Assembly: GCA_016209885.1 (NCBI GenBank)
Contig: JACQVF010000103.1
Location: 1-41,097, forward strand
Length of the DNA: 41,097 nt
Direction of reading: 5' to 3'
Origin: Gemmatimonadota bacterium
GTDB taxonomy: Bacteria > Gemmatimonadota > Gemmatimonadetes > Longimicrobiales > Gaopeijiaceae
Position numbers and translations under genes: made by a program. Positions 1 to 6,705 of the stretch are shown here, in pieces. The stretch's first letter is position 1. Every line of letters begins with the position of its first letter. The notes below the pieces were generated by a model. That model was given only the letters and a program-made list of their open reading frames with translations, did no database searches and had not been told where the DNA came from.

Positions 1-165
1 CACATGGCCCGGTCCCACGAAAGGCTCCATAGCCGTGATGCTATCGCCTATTCCTGGCCACGCCTGTTGTGGCTCGTGGTACGATCATGCATGGCCAAGC
101 CACATACTCACCACTTAATTCTTGAGCAGCCCCTAAAGTCGCTCAGGCAGGCAAGCCACCAGTAA
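1..165 (+). CDS. possible 3' end of an upstream integron cassette ORF
   Basis: Frame 1 is open from the window edge to a TAA at 163-165, which lies 24 bases before the attC site. That is the usual position for a cassette ORF stop. An ATG occurs at position 4, but the gene may begin outside the window. The translated stretch (about 54 residues, rich in His, Arg and Leu) resembles nothing I recognise, and its codon use is not strongly GC3-biased. It may be chance. No other frame in this stretch looks better. Confidence 0.2.
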   Translation, partial: HMARSHERLHSRDAIAYSWPRLLWLVVRSCMAKPHTHHLILEQPLKSLRQASHQ

Positions 166-189
166 AATAGGTGACGATCCGTGAGCGGC

Positions 190-300
190 AGCTAACTCCG
201 CGCTTCAGCCGCCGCCGATTCAGTGGTGTTCGCGAGCCTCCGGGGCTCTGTCGAATGTCCCGTCCTCCTTGTCGGCCGCGGCTGAGCGCGAACGTTAGGC
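190..300 (+). other. integron attC recombination site (59-base element)
   Basis: The right end is a consensus R' core site, GTTAGGC (294-300). The left end contains CTAAC (192-196). The two ends fold together: CTAAC pairs with GTTAG, an unpaired central spacer follows, CGCGCT pairs with AGCGCG, then after one extra-helical T at about 205 CAGCCG pairs with CGGCTG. This R/spacer/L layout with a bulged base is the hallmark of attC bottom-strand folding. The length of about 111 bp is normal for the class. An ORF start follows 10-20 bases after the core site, as in gene cassettes. The left core (AGCTAAC) deviates at one position from RYYYAAC. No integrase gene lies in the window. Confidence 0.75.
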
Positions 301-310
301 CGATACCAAC

Positions 311-492
311 GTGATTCCCATGAACGGAACGCGTGCCATCCGGTGTAGCGAGGACGAATTCGACGAGGCGGACTTCCTCTACCCTCCAGACGAGGATCCC
401 GATGATCCTGACGGCGAGGGCGACGACCACGACGACGGCGAGGAAGACGGTGAGTGGGATGACAACCCGTTCGAAGGGCCTGGGAACCCAGA
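311..492 (+). pseudogene. acidic cassette ORF truncated by the IS
   Basis: The ORF starts just after the attC core, at GTG 311 or ATG 320, with no Shine-Dalgarno sequence, as is common for cassette genes. It encodes an Asp/Glu-rich protein whose middle part is almost entirely acidic (residues about 13-50 from GTG). The reading frame runs into the left inverted repeat of the insertion sequence at 493 and ends at 589 inside the element, so its natural C-terminus is lost. I do not recognise a family. Function unknown; possibly a metal- or protein-binding acidic protein, but nothing in the sequence proves that. Confidence 0.45.
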
Positions 493-510
493 CTCAGAGC
501 CCCAGACATG
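493..510 (+). repeat. left terminal inverted repeat of the IS
   Basis: An 18-bp end that matches the right end (2782-2799) in inverted orientation with a single mismatch (A versus G at repeat position 12). It lies 15 bases past the transposase stop codon. The truncated acidic cassette ORF reads through it. Confidence 0.85.
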
Positions 511-524
511 CGCAGTTATCTTTC

Positions 525-2693
525 CTACGCTGGAGGCTCGAGCACGAGCCGCAGGTCGGTCCCCGGATAGTGCGTTTCGTAGGAGTTGAGAAAGTCACAG
601 AGTTCGGCCAGAGCGCGGTTGGAGCGCCAGTTGGCCATGGCGTGCAGGCGAACCAGGAGGGTGCCGGCGGCGCGGTCCGGGATGATGTCGGCGGGTAGCT
701 GGAAGACCTGGCGCATAAAGGAGCGGGCTTCATCGTCATGGTGGTAACCGAGGCAGGGACCGACGATGTTGGCGAGTTCCGTTTCGGCGCGGTATGCCAC
801 CATCTTGATTTGGTCCACTAAGATCTTGCGCTCTTGCTCGAGCTGGACAACGGTATCAGGATCGCGAATCTCGCCGAGGGCCACGCGGGTGGGAAGCGCT
901 TTGTACTCGTCGCGGGTCTTTTCCAGACGCGCCTCTGCAGTCGCCACGAGTCCGCCGAGCTCTTCGCGTCTGGTTGCGGAATCGGCGAAGTCCGCAAGGA
1001 CCAGCTCCCCATACTCTTGCTTCAGCATGCGGAGCTCATTCTGAAGGGTCCCGAGGTCCTTCTTCTTTTCCTTCTTTGTGGGGTTTGGAACCATGCGCTC
1101 CGGGTCCGCCGGTTCCACCGTATAGGTCGGCAGGTGATCGAGATCGAACTCGTGACGCATGTAGCGGAAGAAGTTCTCCTGTCGCCAGCGCGAGAACATG
1201 CGCTCGGCAACCGCAAGCACGGAGAGATCCGTGCGGGTGGTGACGACGGAGGTCTGGTGTCCGTCATCGGTGAGGCAGCGCACCTCCCGAACGGTGAAGC
1301 CATTGGAAAGCGTGAGCGGCCGCTCCGCCAGCTTGTGGACCACGCTTCTGTTGCCGGCCTCGCGACTGTCGTGCTCCGCGAATTCCTCCTGCGGCCAGGG
1401 CTGATAGCTGCCCTTTCGATACGTCATCACGTCGAAACCCTTCCTCCTCCACTTCTTGAAGCTTGTCGGGCTCCAGCACTCCCGGTCCATGACGAGCGTG
1501 ACGCGGCGTTTGCCGGCGAGTTCGCGCACCTCCGGCAGGACCGCTTGCTCCAGCACCGCCAGCAGACCTTCGTTTCCCGGAGCGGTCACGAAGAAGAGCG
1601 GGTCGGCGAAGGCGTCGTTCACCCAATAGTCCGTGCTGGCCGGCATGCACAGCCGCCGTCTGGGCACATGCGTCTTCGGCAGGCTGTGCTTGCGCCCGTG
1701 ATATGGACGCAGGTGACCGTCCACGTACAGAAAGCCCAGCAAGTCGGGCTGTTCGCTGGCCCACCGGTCTGCAAAAGCTGCCTGGAGCGTCAGGGCCTCT
1801 TCACGCCCTCCCATCTCGGCCAGCTTGCGCCGCAGCGTCTTCATCTCCGGCGAGCGGTCCAGCCCCAGCACCAGCCCGAATTCGCCCGGGGCGTGCGAGG
1901 GGAGCTGCTCGGTGCTCTTGATCCGAAGCAGCGCCATGAAGACGAGCGTGGTGAGCACGGCGTTCAGCCCGTAGTAGCCGTTGCGGAGTGCGCCGTAGAC
2001 CTGACTGCCCACTTCGTAGAGCCCCTGCGCCACCAGCGCCGGAAGCGCCACCATAATGCCCGCTTTCGCCACGCTCTCGGCCGCCGTGAAAGACGGTGCC
2101 GCTTCCGGCAGCTTCCCGACCGCCGCCAGAGTGCGCTCCGCGTGACGCTTGACCGCCACTCCGCCCTGGCTCGTGCGATCCTCCTCGTTCCGCGCCCTGG
2201 GCCCTTTCAAGGGTGTGGCCGGCTCGGGTGGCTTCGCCGGCCTCAGGCGTCCCTGCTTCAAGGCTTGACGAATCGCCCCTTCACTCACCTCCAGCGCTCG
2301 GGCGGTCTGGCGATTCGAGGCGCCCTGTGCCAGCAACTCCTGCGCTCGCTCGAGCCTTTCGCCCTCCAGCTTGTGCGGCCCCTTCGGCCCCGACTTCTGC
2401 GTCCTGAGCGCTCGGACGCCACCCTCTGCGTATCGGTCCCGGTATTCGAAGACCATGCTGCGGTGGATGCCCAGCGCTTGCGCGAGTGCCTTGGGCGGCG
2501 CCACATCCATCCACGGCTGACTCACCATCGCGACCGCCACGCGCCGCGCTTCCGCATCATCCTCCTGGAACATGAACATCGGCCCGCCGGCGTTGAAGAG
2601 CACGACGCGTCCGTCCTGGTGCGCCACAGCCAGCTCGGAGCTGATCCGCACAATGTCGGTGGGGAAGACAGGCAGTCGCGCTTGCAGGGCCAT
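525..2693 (-). CDS. DDE transposase with N-terminal helix-turn-helix domains
   Basis: Predicted transposase of 722 aa. Two helix-turn-helix-like stretches lie at about residues 55-95 and 120-150 (with NRQTARALEVSEGAIRQAL), followed by a catalytic core. Candidate DDE residues are D325 (YVDGH), D403 (VMDRE) and E506 (WRQENFF); the order and the WRQENFF context fit IS-type DDE enzymes. After E506 comes a charged, probably coiled-coil region (about residues 540-640). The frame is open up to 2756, but I choose ATG 2693: a promoter lies at 2728-2756, so upstream codons would overlap it, and GGAG precedes 2693. A long opposite-strand frame (834-2798) is a GC-driven shadow. IS family not recognised. 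Confidence 0.8.
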   Translation of the reverse strand: MALQARLPVFPTDIVRISSELAVAHQDGRVVLFNAGGPMFMFQEDDAEARRVAVAMVSQPWMDVAPPKALAQALGIHRSMVFEYRDRYAEGGVRALRTQKSGPKGPHKLEGERLERAQELLAQGASNRQTARALEVSEGAIRQALKQGRLRPAKPPEPATPLKGPRARNEEDRTSQGGVAVKRHAERTLAAVGKLPEAAPSFTAAESVAKAGIMVALPALVAQGLYEVGSQVYGALRNGYYGLNAVLTTLVFMALLRIKSTEQLPSHAPGEFGLVLGLDRSPEMKTLRRKLAEMGGREEALTLQAAFADRWASEQPDLLGFLYVDGHLRPYHGRKHSLPKTHVPRRRLCMPASTDYWVNDAFADPLFFVTAPGNEGLLAVLEQAVLPEVRELAGKRRVTLVMDRECWSPTSFKKWRRKGFDVMTYRKGSYQPWPQEEFAEHDSREAGNRSVVHKLAERPLTLSNGFTVREVRCLTDDGHQTSVVTTRTDLSVLAVAERMFSRWRQENFFRYMRHEFDLDHLPTYTVEPADPERMVPNPTKKEKKKDLGTLQNELRMLKQEYGELVLADFADSATRREELGGLVATAEARLEKTRDEYKALPTRVALGEIRDPDTVVQLEQERKILVDQIKMVAYRAETELANIVGPCLGYHHDDEARSFMRQVFQLPADIIPDRAAGTLLVRLHAMANWRSNRALAELCDFLNSYETHYPGTDLRLVLEPPA

Positions 2694-2727
2694 GGGCGTG
2701 CTCTCCGAGCTGAAATAGTCGGAAAGA

Positions 2728-2756
2728 ATATTACGCACCACGGCCCGAAAAATCAA
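2728..2756 (-). promoter_or_regulatory. sigma70-type promoter of the transposase
   Basis: On the minus strand: TTGATT (-35, 2756-2751), a 17-bp spacer, TAATAT (-10, 2733-2728). Transcription would start near 2721, about 28 bases before ATG 2693. The surroundings are AT-rich compared with the flanks. Confidence 0.55.
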
Positions 2757-2780
2757 GACTTTTCGCGCACAATCACCCCC

Positions 2781-3725
2781 TCATGTCCGGGGCTCTGAGA
2801 TGGTCGTGCCGGCCTCGCCGCCCAGGGCGGCGAGCGCATCCTCGAGCGCCGCGATCACGCTGCCCTCGCCGCCCGCCTCCACGAACTCGACGGCCGCCCG
2901 AACCTTGGGCTCCATAGTGCCCGCGCCCAGCTCGCCGGCCTCGAGCATGGTCCGGGCATCGTCGGCCGACAGCGCCGGGATCAGCTCAGCCTGCTCGGTG
3001 CCGAAGTTCCGGTAGACACCCTTCACGTCCGTCAATATGAGCAGTACCGTCGCGTCCACGCCGCGAGCCAGGATGGACGCGGCCAGGTCCTTGTCCACTA
3101 CGCCCTCGACGCCCACGAGCCGCGGGCCCTTCTCGATGACCGGCACCCCGCCGCCGCCGCACGCGATCACGATCACGCCGGCCGCCACCAGGTCGCGAAT
3201 GACCGGCCCCTCCACGATCGAGCGCGGCTCGGGAGACGGCACGAGTCGCCGCCAGCCGCCTTTCGCATCCGGCGCCATCGTATAGCCGCGAGCTTTGGCC
3301 AGCCGCCTGGCCTCCCGCTCGCTGTAGAAAGGGCCGACCGGCTTCTCGGGGTGGCGGAACGCCGGGTCGTCCGTCTGCACGCCGGTGAGCGTCACCAGCG
3401 TGACGACGGGCCGCACCATCCCCCGCTCGTAGAATACGTCGCCGAGGGCCGTCTGCAGCATATAGCCGATCTGCCCCTGGCTCTGGGCCACGCAAACGTC
3501 CAGGGGCATGGGCGGCACCCGCCTCCGGGCCGCCTGGTTCTGGAGCAGAATCCGCCCGACCTGTGGGCCGTTGCCGTGGGTCACGACCACTTCCCAGCCG
3601 GCGGCCGCGATGTCGGCGACCTTCTCGGCCCCAGTACGGGCGGACTTCCGCATCTCGTCCGCTGTATCCTCGCTCTGTCGGCGCAGCAGCGCGTGCCCGC
3701 CCAGCGCGATGCAGACGCGTCCCAT
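2781..3725 (-). CDS. arcC: carbamate kinase
   Basis: Carbamate kinase (amino-acid kinase fold) transfers phosphate between carbamoyl phosphate and ADP, making ATP. Diagnostic stretches are IALGGHALLRR near the N-terminus, VVTHGNGPQVG at about residues 45-55, and the later IACGGGGVPV and VDKDLAASILA. Its 314 aa is normal for the family. The frame extends to 3740, but ATG 3725 has a perfect GGAGG 8 bases upstream inside that extension, so 3725 is the start. The last five or so codons and the stop are contributed by the IS inverted repeat; the family core ends just before, so activity is probably kept. It lies downstream of a CpgS-like GTPase on the same strand (148-bp gap), possibly co-transcribed. 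Confidence 0.92.
   Translation of the reverse strand: MGRVCIALGGHALLRRQSEDTADEMRKSARTGAEKVADIAAAGWEVVVTHGNGPQVGRILLQNQAARRRVPPMPLDVCVAQSQGQIGYMLQTALGDVFYERGMVRPVVTLVTLTGVQTDDPAFRHPEKPVGPFYSEREARRLAKARGYTMAPDAKGGWRRLVPSPEPRSIVEGPVIRDLVAAGVIVIACGGGGVPVIEKGPRLVGVEGVVDKDLAASILARGVDATVLLILTDVKGVYRNFGTEQAELIPALSADDARTMLEAGELGAGTMEPKVRAAVEFVEAGGEGSVIAALEDALAALGGEAGTTISEPRT
2782..2799 (-). repeat. right terminal inverted repeat of the IS; supplies the arcC stop
   Basis: Inverted copy of 493-510 with one mismatch. The arcC stop codon (TGA, 2783-2781) and its last codons lie within this repeat, so the insertion replaced the natural 3' end of arcC. Confidence 0.85.
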
Positions 3726-3873
3726 GATCGGTGCCTCCATCTCACCCCCAAGGATCGTGGCCAGCCATGCCCTTCTACGACGACGGCCGATCGAGCACGT
3801 ACGGCCAGCGAGTACTCCCCGAGTCCCCCCTCAATGAAGTCGCCCGCTTTGCACGCTCATGCCCCGGGTCCGA

Positions 3874-5244
3874 CTACTCGGGCAGGCTCCGAGCTCGCCC
3901 GCCATCCGCGCCGGCCTGGGCGCCCTCCGGTCCGCCGAGAATCGGAGCGAGCGCATCCCGGAGCGTCGGCGATCCTTCCAGCTCCTCGAGCTCGTAGCGC
4001 ACTCGCACCGCCGGCCTGTCGATGCGAATCAGGTGCCGCAGGTCGACCGGCGAGGCGACGACCACCAGATCGCAGTCGGCGGCCGCGATCATCCGTTCCA
4101 TCTCCTGAAGCTGCGCAGGCGAGTAGCCCATGGCAGGGAGCACCGGCCCGACATCGTATTGCCGATACGTGTCCTCGAGGGTGCCGACGGCCCACGGCCG
4201 CGGATCGACGATCTCGGCGGCACCGTGACGCGTGGTCGCCACGACGCCGGCGCCGAACTTCATCTCGCCGTGGGTGAGAGTGGGACCGTCCTCCACCACG
4301 AGCACGCGTTTCCCGGCGATCTCCTCGGGGCGATCCACAGTGACGCGGCTTCTCGCCCTGATCACGAGCGCCCTCGGATTCAGTTCCGCGGCGCTCCGCT
4401 CGACCGCGGCCACTTGTTCCGGCTCGGCTGCGTCGACCTTGTTGATCACGACCACGTCCGCCATGCGCAGGTTCGCTTCGCCCGGATGGTAGCGCGTCTC
4501 GTGCCCCGCCCGCAGCGGGTCCGCCACGACGATATGGAGCTGCGGCCGATAGAAGGGGAGGTCATTGTTGCCGCCGTCCCAGACCAGGACGTCGCACTCC
4601 TTCTGCGCCTCCGCCAGGATGGCGCCGTAGTCCACACCGGCGTACACGACGGTGCCCGTCCTGATGTGAGGCTCGTACTCCTCCCGCTCCTCGACCGTCG
4701 CGTTCGCCCGATCCACGTCCTCCAGCGAGGCGAAGCGTTGCACCCGCTGCGCCACGAGGTCGCCGTACGGCATGGGGTGCCGCACGACAACGGGACGGCG
4801 GCCGGCTTCCCGCAGCGCCGCGACCACCTTCCGGGTCGCCGGACTCTTCCCGCAGCCCGTGCGTACCCCGCACACGGCCACGACCGGCAGCTTCGCCTCC
4901 AGCATCGTCGCCCGGGGACCGAGGAGCACGAAGTTCGCCCCGGCGGCCAGCGCCTGGCTCGCCCGGTGCATCACGTACTCGTGGGACACGTCCGAGTAGG
5001 CGAACACGACGTCGTCCACCTCCCGCTCGCGCACCAACGTCGACAGCTCGCTCTCGTCGTGGATCGGGATGCCCCGCGCATAGCGGGGCCCCGCCAGCTC
5101 GGCAGGGTAAAGCCGGTCCGCGATGAAGGGGATCTGCGCCGCAGTGAATGCCACGACGTCCACGCGCGCGTCGTCGCGGTACACGACGTTGAAGTTGTGG
5201 AAATCGCGGCCGGCCGCGCCCATGATGAGCACCCGCCGTCTCAT
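3874..5244 (-). CDS. cyclic 2,3-diphosphoglycerate synthetase-like P-loop protein
   Basis: A 456-aa protein related to archaeal cyclic 2,3-diphosphoglycerate synthetase. It begins with a Rossmann-like stretch (RVLIMGAAGRDFHNFN) and has a P-loop GVRTGCGKS at about residues 126-134. Later segments VVVINKVD and LVVEDGPTLTHG are typical of this family. Bacterial members occur beside carbamate kinase, as here, and their real substrate is not established; cDPG synthesis should not be assumed. Start ATG 5244 is preceded by a G-rich run (GGGGGGGGCGTC) that can act as Shine-Dalgarno. It is the first gene of a probable two-gene unit with arcC. The long plus-strand frame at 3859-5661 is a shadow. Confidence 0.82.
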   Translation of the reverse strand: MRRRVLIMGAAGRDFHNFNVVYRDDARVDVVAFTAAQIPFIADRLYPAELAGPRYARGIPIHDESELSTLVREREVDDVVFAYSDVSHEYVMHRASQALAAGANFVLLGPRATMLEAKLPVVAVCGVRTGCGKSPATRKVVAALREAGRRPVVVRHPMPYGDLVAQRVQRFASLEDVDRANATVEEREEYEPHIRTGTVVYAGVDYGAILAEAQKECDVLVWDGGNNDLPFYRPQLHIVVADPLRAGHETRYHPGEANLRMADVVVINKVDAAEPEQVAAVERSAAELNPRALVIRARSRVTVDRPEEIAGKRVLVVEDGPTLTHGEMKFGAGVVATTRHGAAEIVDPRPWAVGTLEDTYRQYDVGPVLPAMGYSPAQLQEMERMIAAADCDLVVVASPVDLRHLIRIDRPAVRVRYELEELEGSPTLRDALAPILGGPEGAQAGADGGRARSLPE

Positions 5245-5717
5245 GACGCCCCCCCCGGTCTTCGACCCGGCCGTCGATCCGGCGGCCGAGCCCCTTCGTG
5301 GTTTGACAAACTCTCCAACGCGCCGGCATCAACGTACCGGCTTCCGGTCTCCCGGCAACGGATCGCCAAGCCGGCCCGCGCTGGGGCGCCGAAAGAGCCG
5401 AAAGAGAGCTGGCCCGGCGTCAGCGGCAAGCAGATCGTGTCAGATCGTGCTCTACGCGAGGTCGGGCCGCATGCGGTTCTCACTCCATCGCGGCAGCGAG
5501 CCGGCGGCATCCAGAAGGCGCCGAAGCGAATCGGAGGCATCCTCGAGCCGGAGTCGCCGGTCTCGATTCCGGGAATCCGTTCCGGTGCCGCCCGCGCGCT
5601 CCCCCAGACCCCGTTCCGGAGCGCATACCCGTTCCAGCGGTTCCAGCGGGTAGTGTCCTAATTTTCAAATTAGGACACTACCTTCCAGCGTGCGCTTCCC
5701 GCAGACCCCGTTCCGGA
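5245..5717. other. non-coding interval with repeats
   Basis: This 473-bp divergent region between the CpgS-like gene and the HD-domain gene has no convincing coding frame. It contains tandem TTCCAGCGG units (5632-5649), a perfect palindrome with flanking 8-bp repeats (5641-5690) and a 17-bp direct repeat (5605-5621 and 5702-5718). I could not assign promoters for either neighbour with confidence. Confidence 0.6.
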
Positions 5718-5718
5718 G
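5605..5718. repeat. 17-bp direct repeat pair flanking the palindrome
   Basis: CAGACCCCGTTCCGGAG occurs at 5605-5621 and again at 5702-5718, start-to-start distance 97 bp. Both copies are preceded by a similar GCGCT(C/T)CCC stretch. The second copy ends on the possible GTG start of the HD-domain gene. It may be a local duplication. Confidence 0.75.
5641..5690. repeat. 34-bp perfect palindrome flanked by 8-bp direct repeat
   Basis: The 16-bp arms GGTAGTGTCCTAATTT (5649-5664) and AAATTAGGACACTACC (5667-5682) are perfect inverted copies separated by TC. The AT-rich core contrasts with the GC-rich surroundings. TTCCAGCG directly abuts both sides (5641-5648 and 5683-5690), which looks like a target-site duplication. 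The structure could be a minimal palindromic mobile unit or an excision scar made of two joined IS ends. It could also act as a terminator hairpin or a protein-binding site. Confidence 0.7.
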
Positions 5719-6665
5719 TGTTAGATTTGTGGGTTAGCGATCATGCCCGAGCAAGGATGCGCCGGATAGGGGCGCTGGATGACATGGTTTCCGAATCGAG
5801 AAGCGGGCGCGTGATCGAGGAGCTCGAAGTGGCCGTGGGCCCGGAGCCCCTGACGCGCTCGGTGGAGAAGCGCTTCGAGAACCGGGTGGCGATAACCGTC
5901 CCGGACCGCCACAACGAGAGGCTGCGCCAGCTCATGGAGCTGGTGAACGCCGACGACGAGCTCTACGCCCTGTGGGTCGCGTCGAACGTCACGGCCATGG
6001 AGCGGCTCGGGATGACGGACCACGGGCCGGTGCACGTGAAGATCGTCATGAACATCGCGGTCCGCATGCTGCGCCTTCTCGTGGAGCGGGACGTCGAGCC
6101 GTCCATCGTGAAGTACTACGGCCTCGGGCCGGAGGACGCGGAGGTCGTGGTGGCGCTCGCGGCTCTGCTGCATGACGTGGGGATGTCGATCCAGCGGGCG
6201 GACCACGAGCATTTCTCGCTGTTCATCGCCGAGCAGAAGCTCCGCGAGCTCTTGCCGCAGATCTATGACGACGTGCCGACCGCGACCGTCGTCCGCTCCG
6301 AGGTCCTGCACGCGATCATCGCCCACCGCTCCGGTGGCAAGCCGCTCACGCTGGAGGCGGGCGTGGTTCGCATCGCCGATGCCCTCGACATGGCGAAGGG
6401 CCGCTCGCGCATCCCGTTCGAGCAGGGCTCCATGAGCATCCATTCCGTCTCGGCGGCGGCCATCGAGGCGGTGCACATCGAGCCGGGCGAGGAGAAGCCG
6501 GTGCGGCTCTCCATCGCCATGTCGAACTCCGCCGGCGTCTTCCAGCTCGACCAGCTCTTCCGCGACAAGCTGGCGGGAAGCGGGCTCGAGCCGTACATCG
6601 AGCTGGAGGCGAAGCTGGAGGGTGAGACGGAGAAGCGGCTCCTCGACGCATCGTTCCGCCTGTAG
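5718..6665 (+). CDS. HD-domain protein, probable phosphohydrolase
   Basis: Up to 315 aa, cytosolic. A conserved His precedes the core (GPVHVKIV), the HD pair is H152-D153 in LLHDVGM, and further His residues (HAIIAHRSGG) complete an HD metal site. The following VRIADALDMAKGRSRIP is a typical HD-domain stretch. HD proteins of this kind hydrolyse phosphate esters such as nucleotides; the substrate cannot be read from sequence. The start is uncertain: GTG 5718, ATG 5757 and ATG 5784 are all in frame and none has a good Shine-Dalgarno sequence, and 5718 overlaps an intergenic direct repeat, so the true start may be 5784. It is followed after 40 bases by the CcdA-DsbA gene. Confidence 0.75.
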   Translation: MLDLWVSDHARARMRRIGALDDMVSESRSGRVIEELEVAVGPEPLTRSVEKRFENRVAITVPDRHNERLRQLMELVNADDELYALWVASNVTAMERLGMTDHGPVHVKIVMNIAVRMLRLLVERDVEPSIVKYYGLGPEDAEVVVALAALLHDVGMSIQRADHEHFSLFIAEQKLRELLPQIYDDVPTATVVRSEVLHAIIAHRSGGKPLTLEAGVVRIADALDMAKGRSRIPFEQGSMSIHSVSAAAIEAVHIEPGEEKPVRLSIAMSNSAGVFQLDQLFRDKLAGSGLEPYIELEAKLEGETEKRLLDASFRL

Positions 6666-6705
6666 TCCTGCGCTTCGGTCTGGTCTCCGTTCTTCGAGTT
6701 GTGTA

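Larger units (their letters stand above)
493..2799 (-). mobile_element. insertion sequence of about 2.3 kb, DDE transposase
   Basis: The element is bounded by terminal inverted repeats: CTCAGAGCCCCAGACATG at 493-510 and, on the minus strand, CTCAGAGCCCCGGACATG at 2799-2782 (17 of 18 identical). It contains one transposase gene and a recognisable promoter just inside the right end. There is no target-site duplication: the flanking bases are CCCAGA on the left and ATGGTC on the right. The left flank is an integron cassette and the right flank is the 3' end of arcC, so the two flanks were probably not contiguous before insertion. IS family not assigned. Confidence 0.85.

Noticed and set aside
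834..2798. 654-codon plus-strand frame over the transposase
   Set aside because: Antisense to the transposase with no recognisable domain; a GC-driven shadow.
3859..5661. 600-codon plus-strand frame over the CpgS-like gene
   Set aside because: Antisense to a gene with a P-loop and family motifs; it has no motifs of its own.
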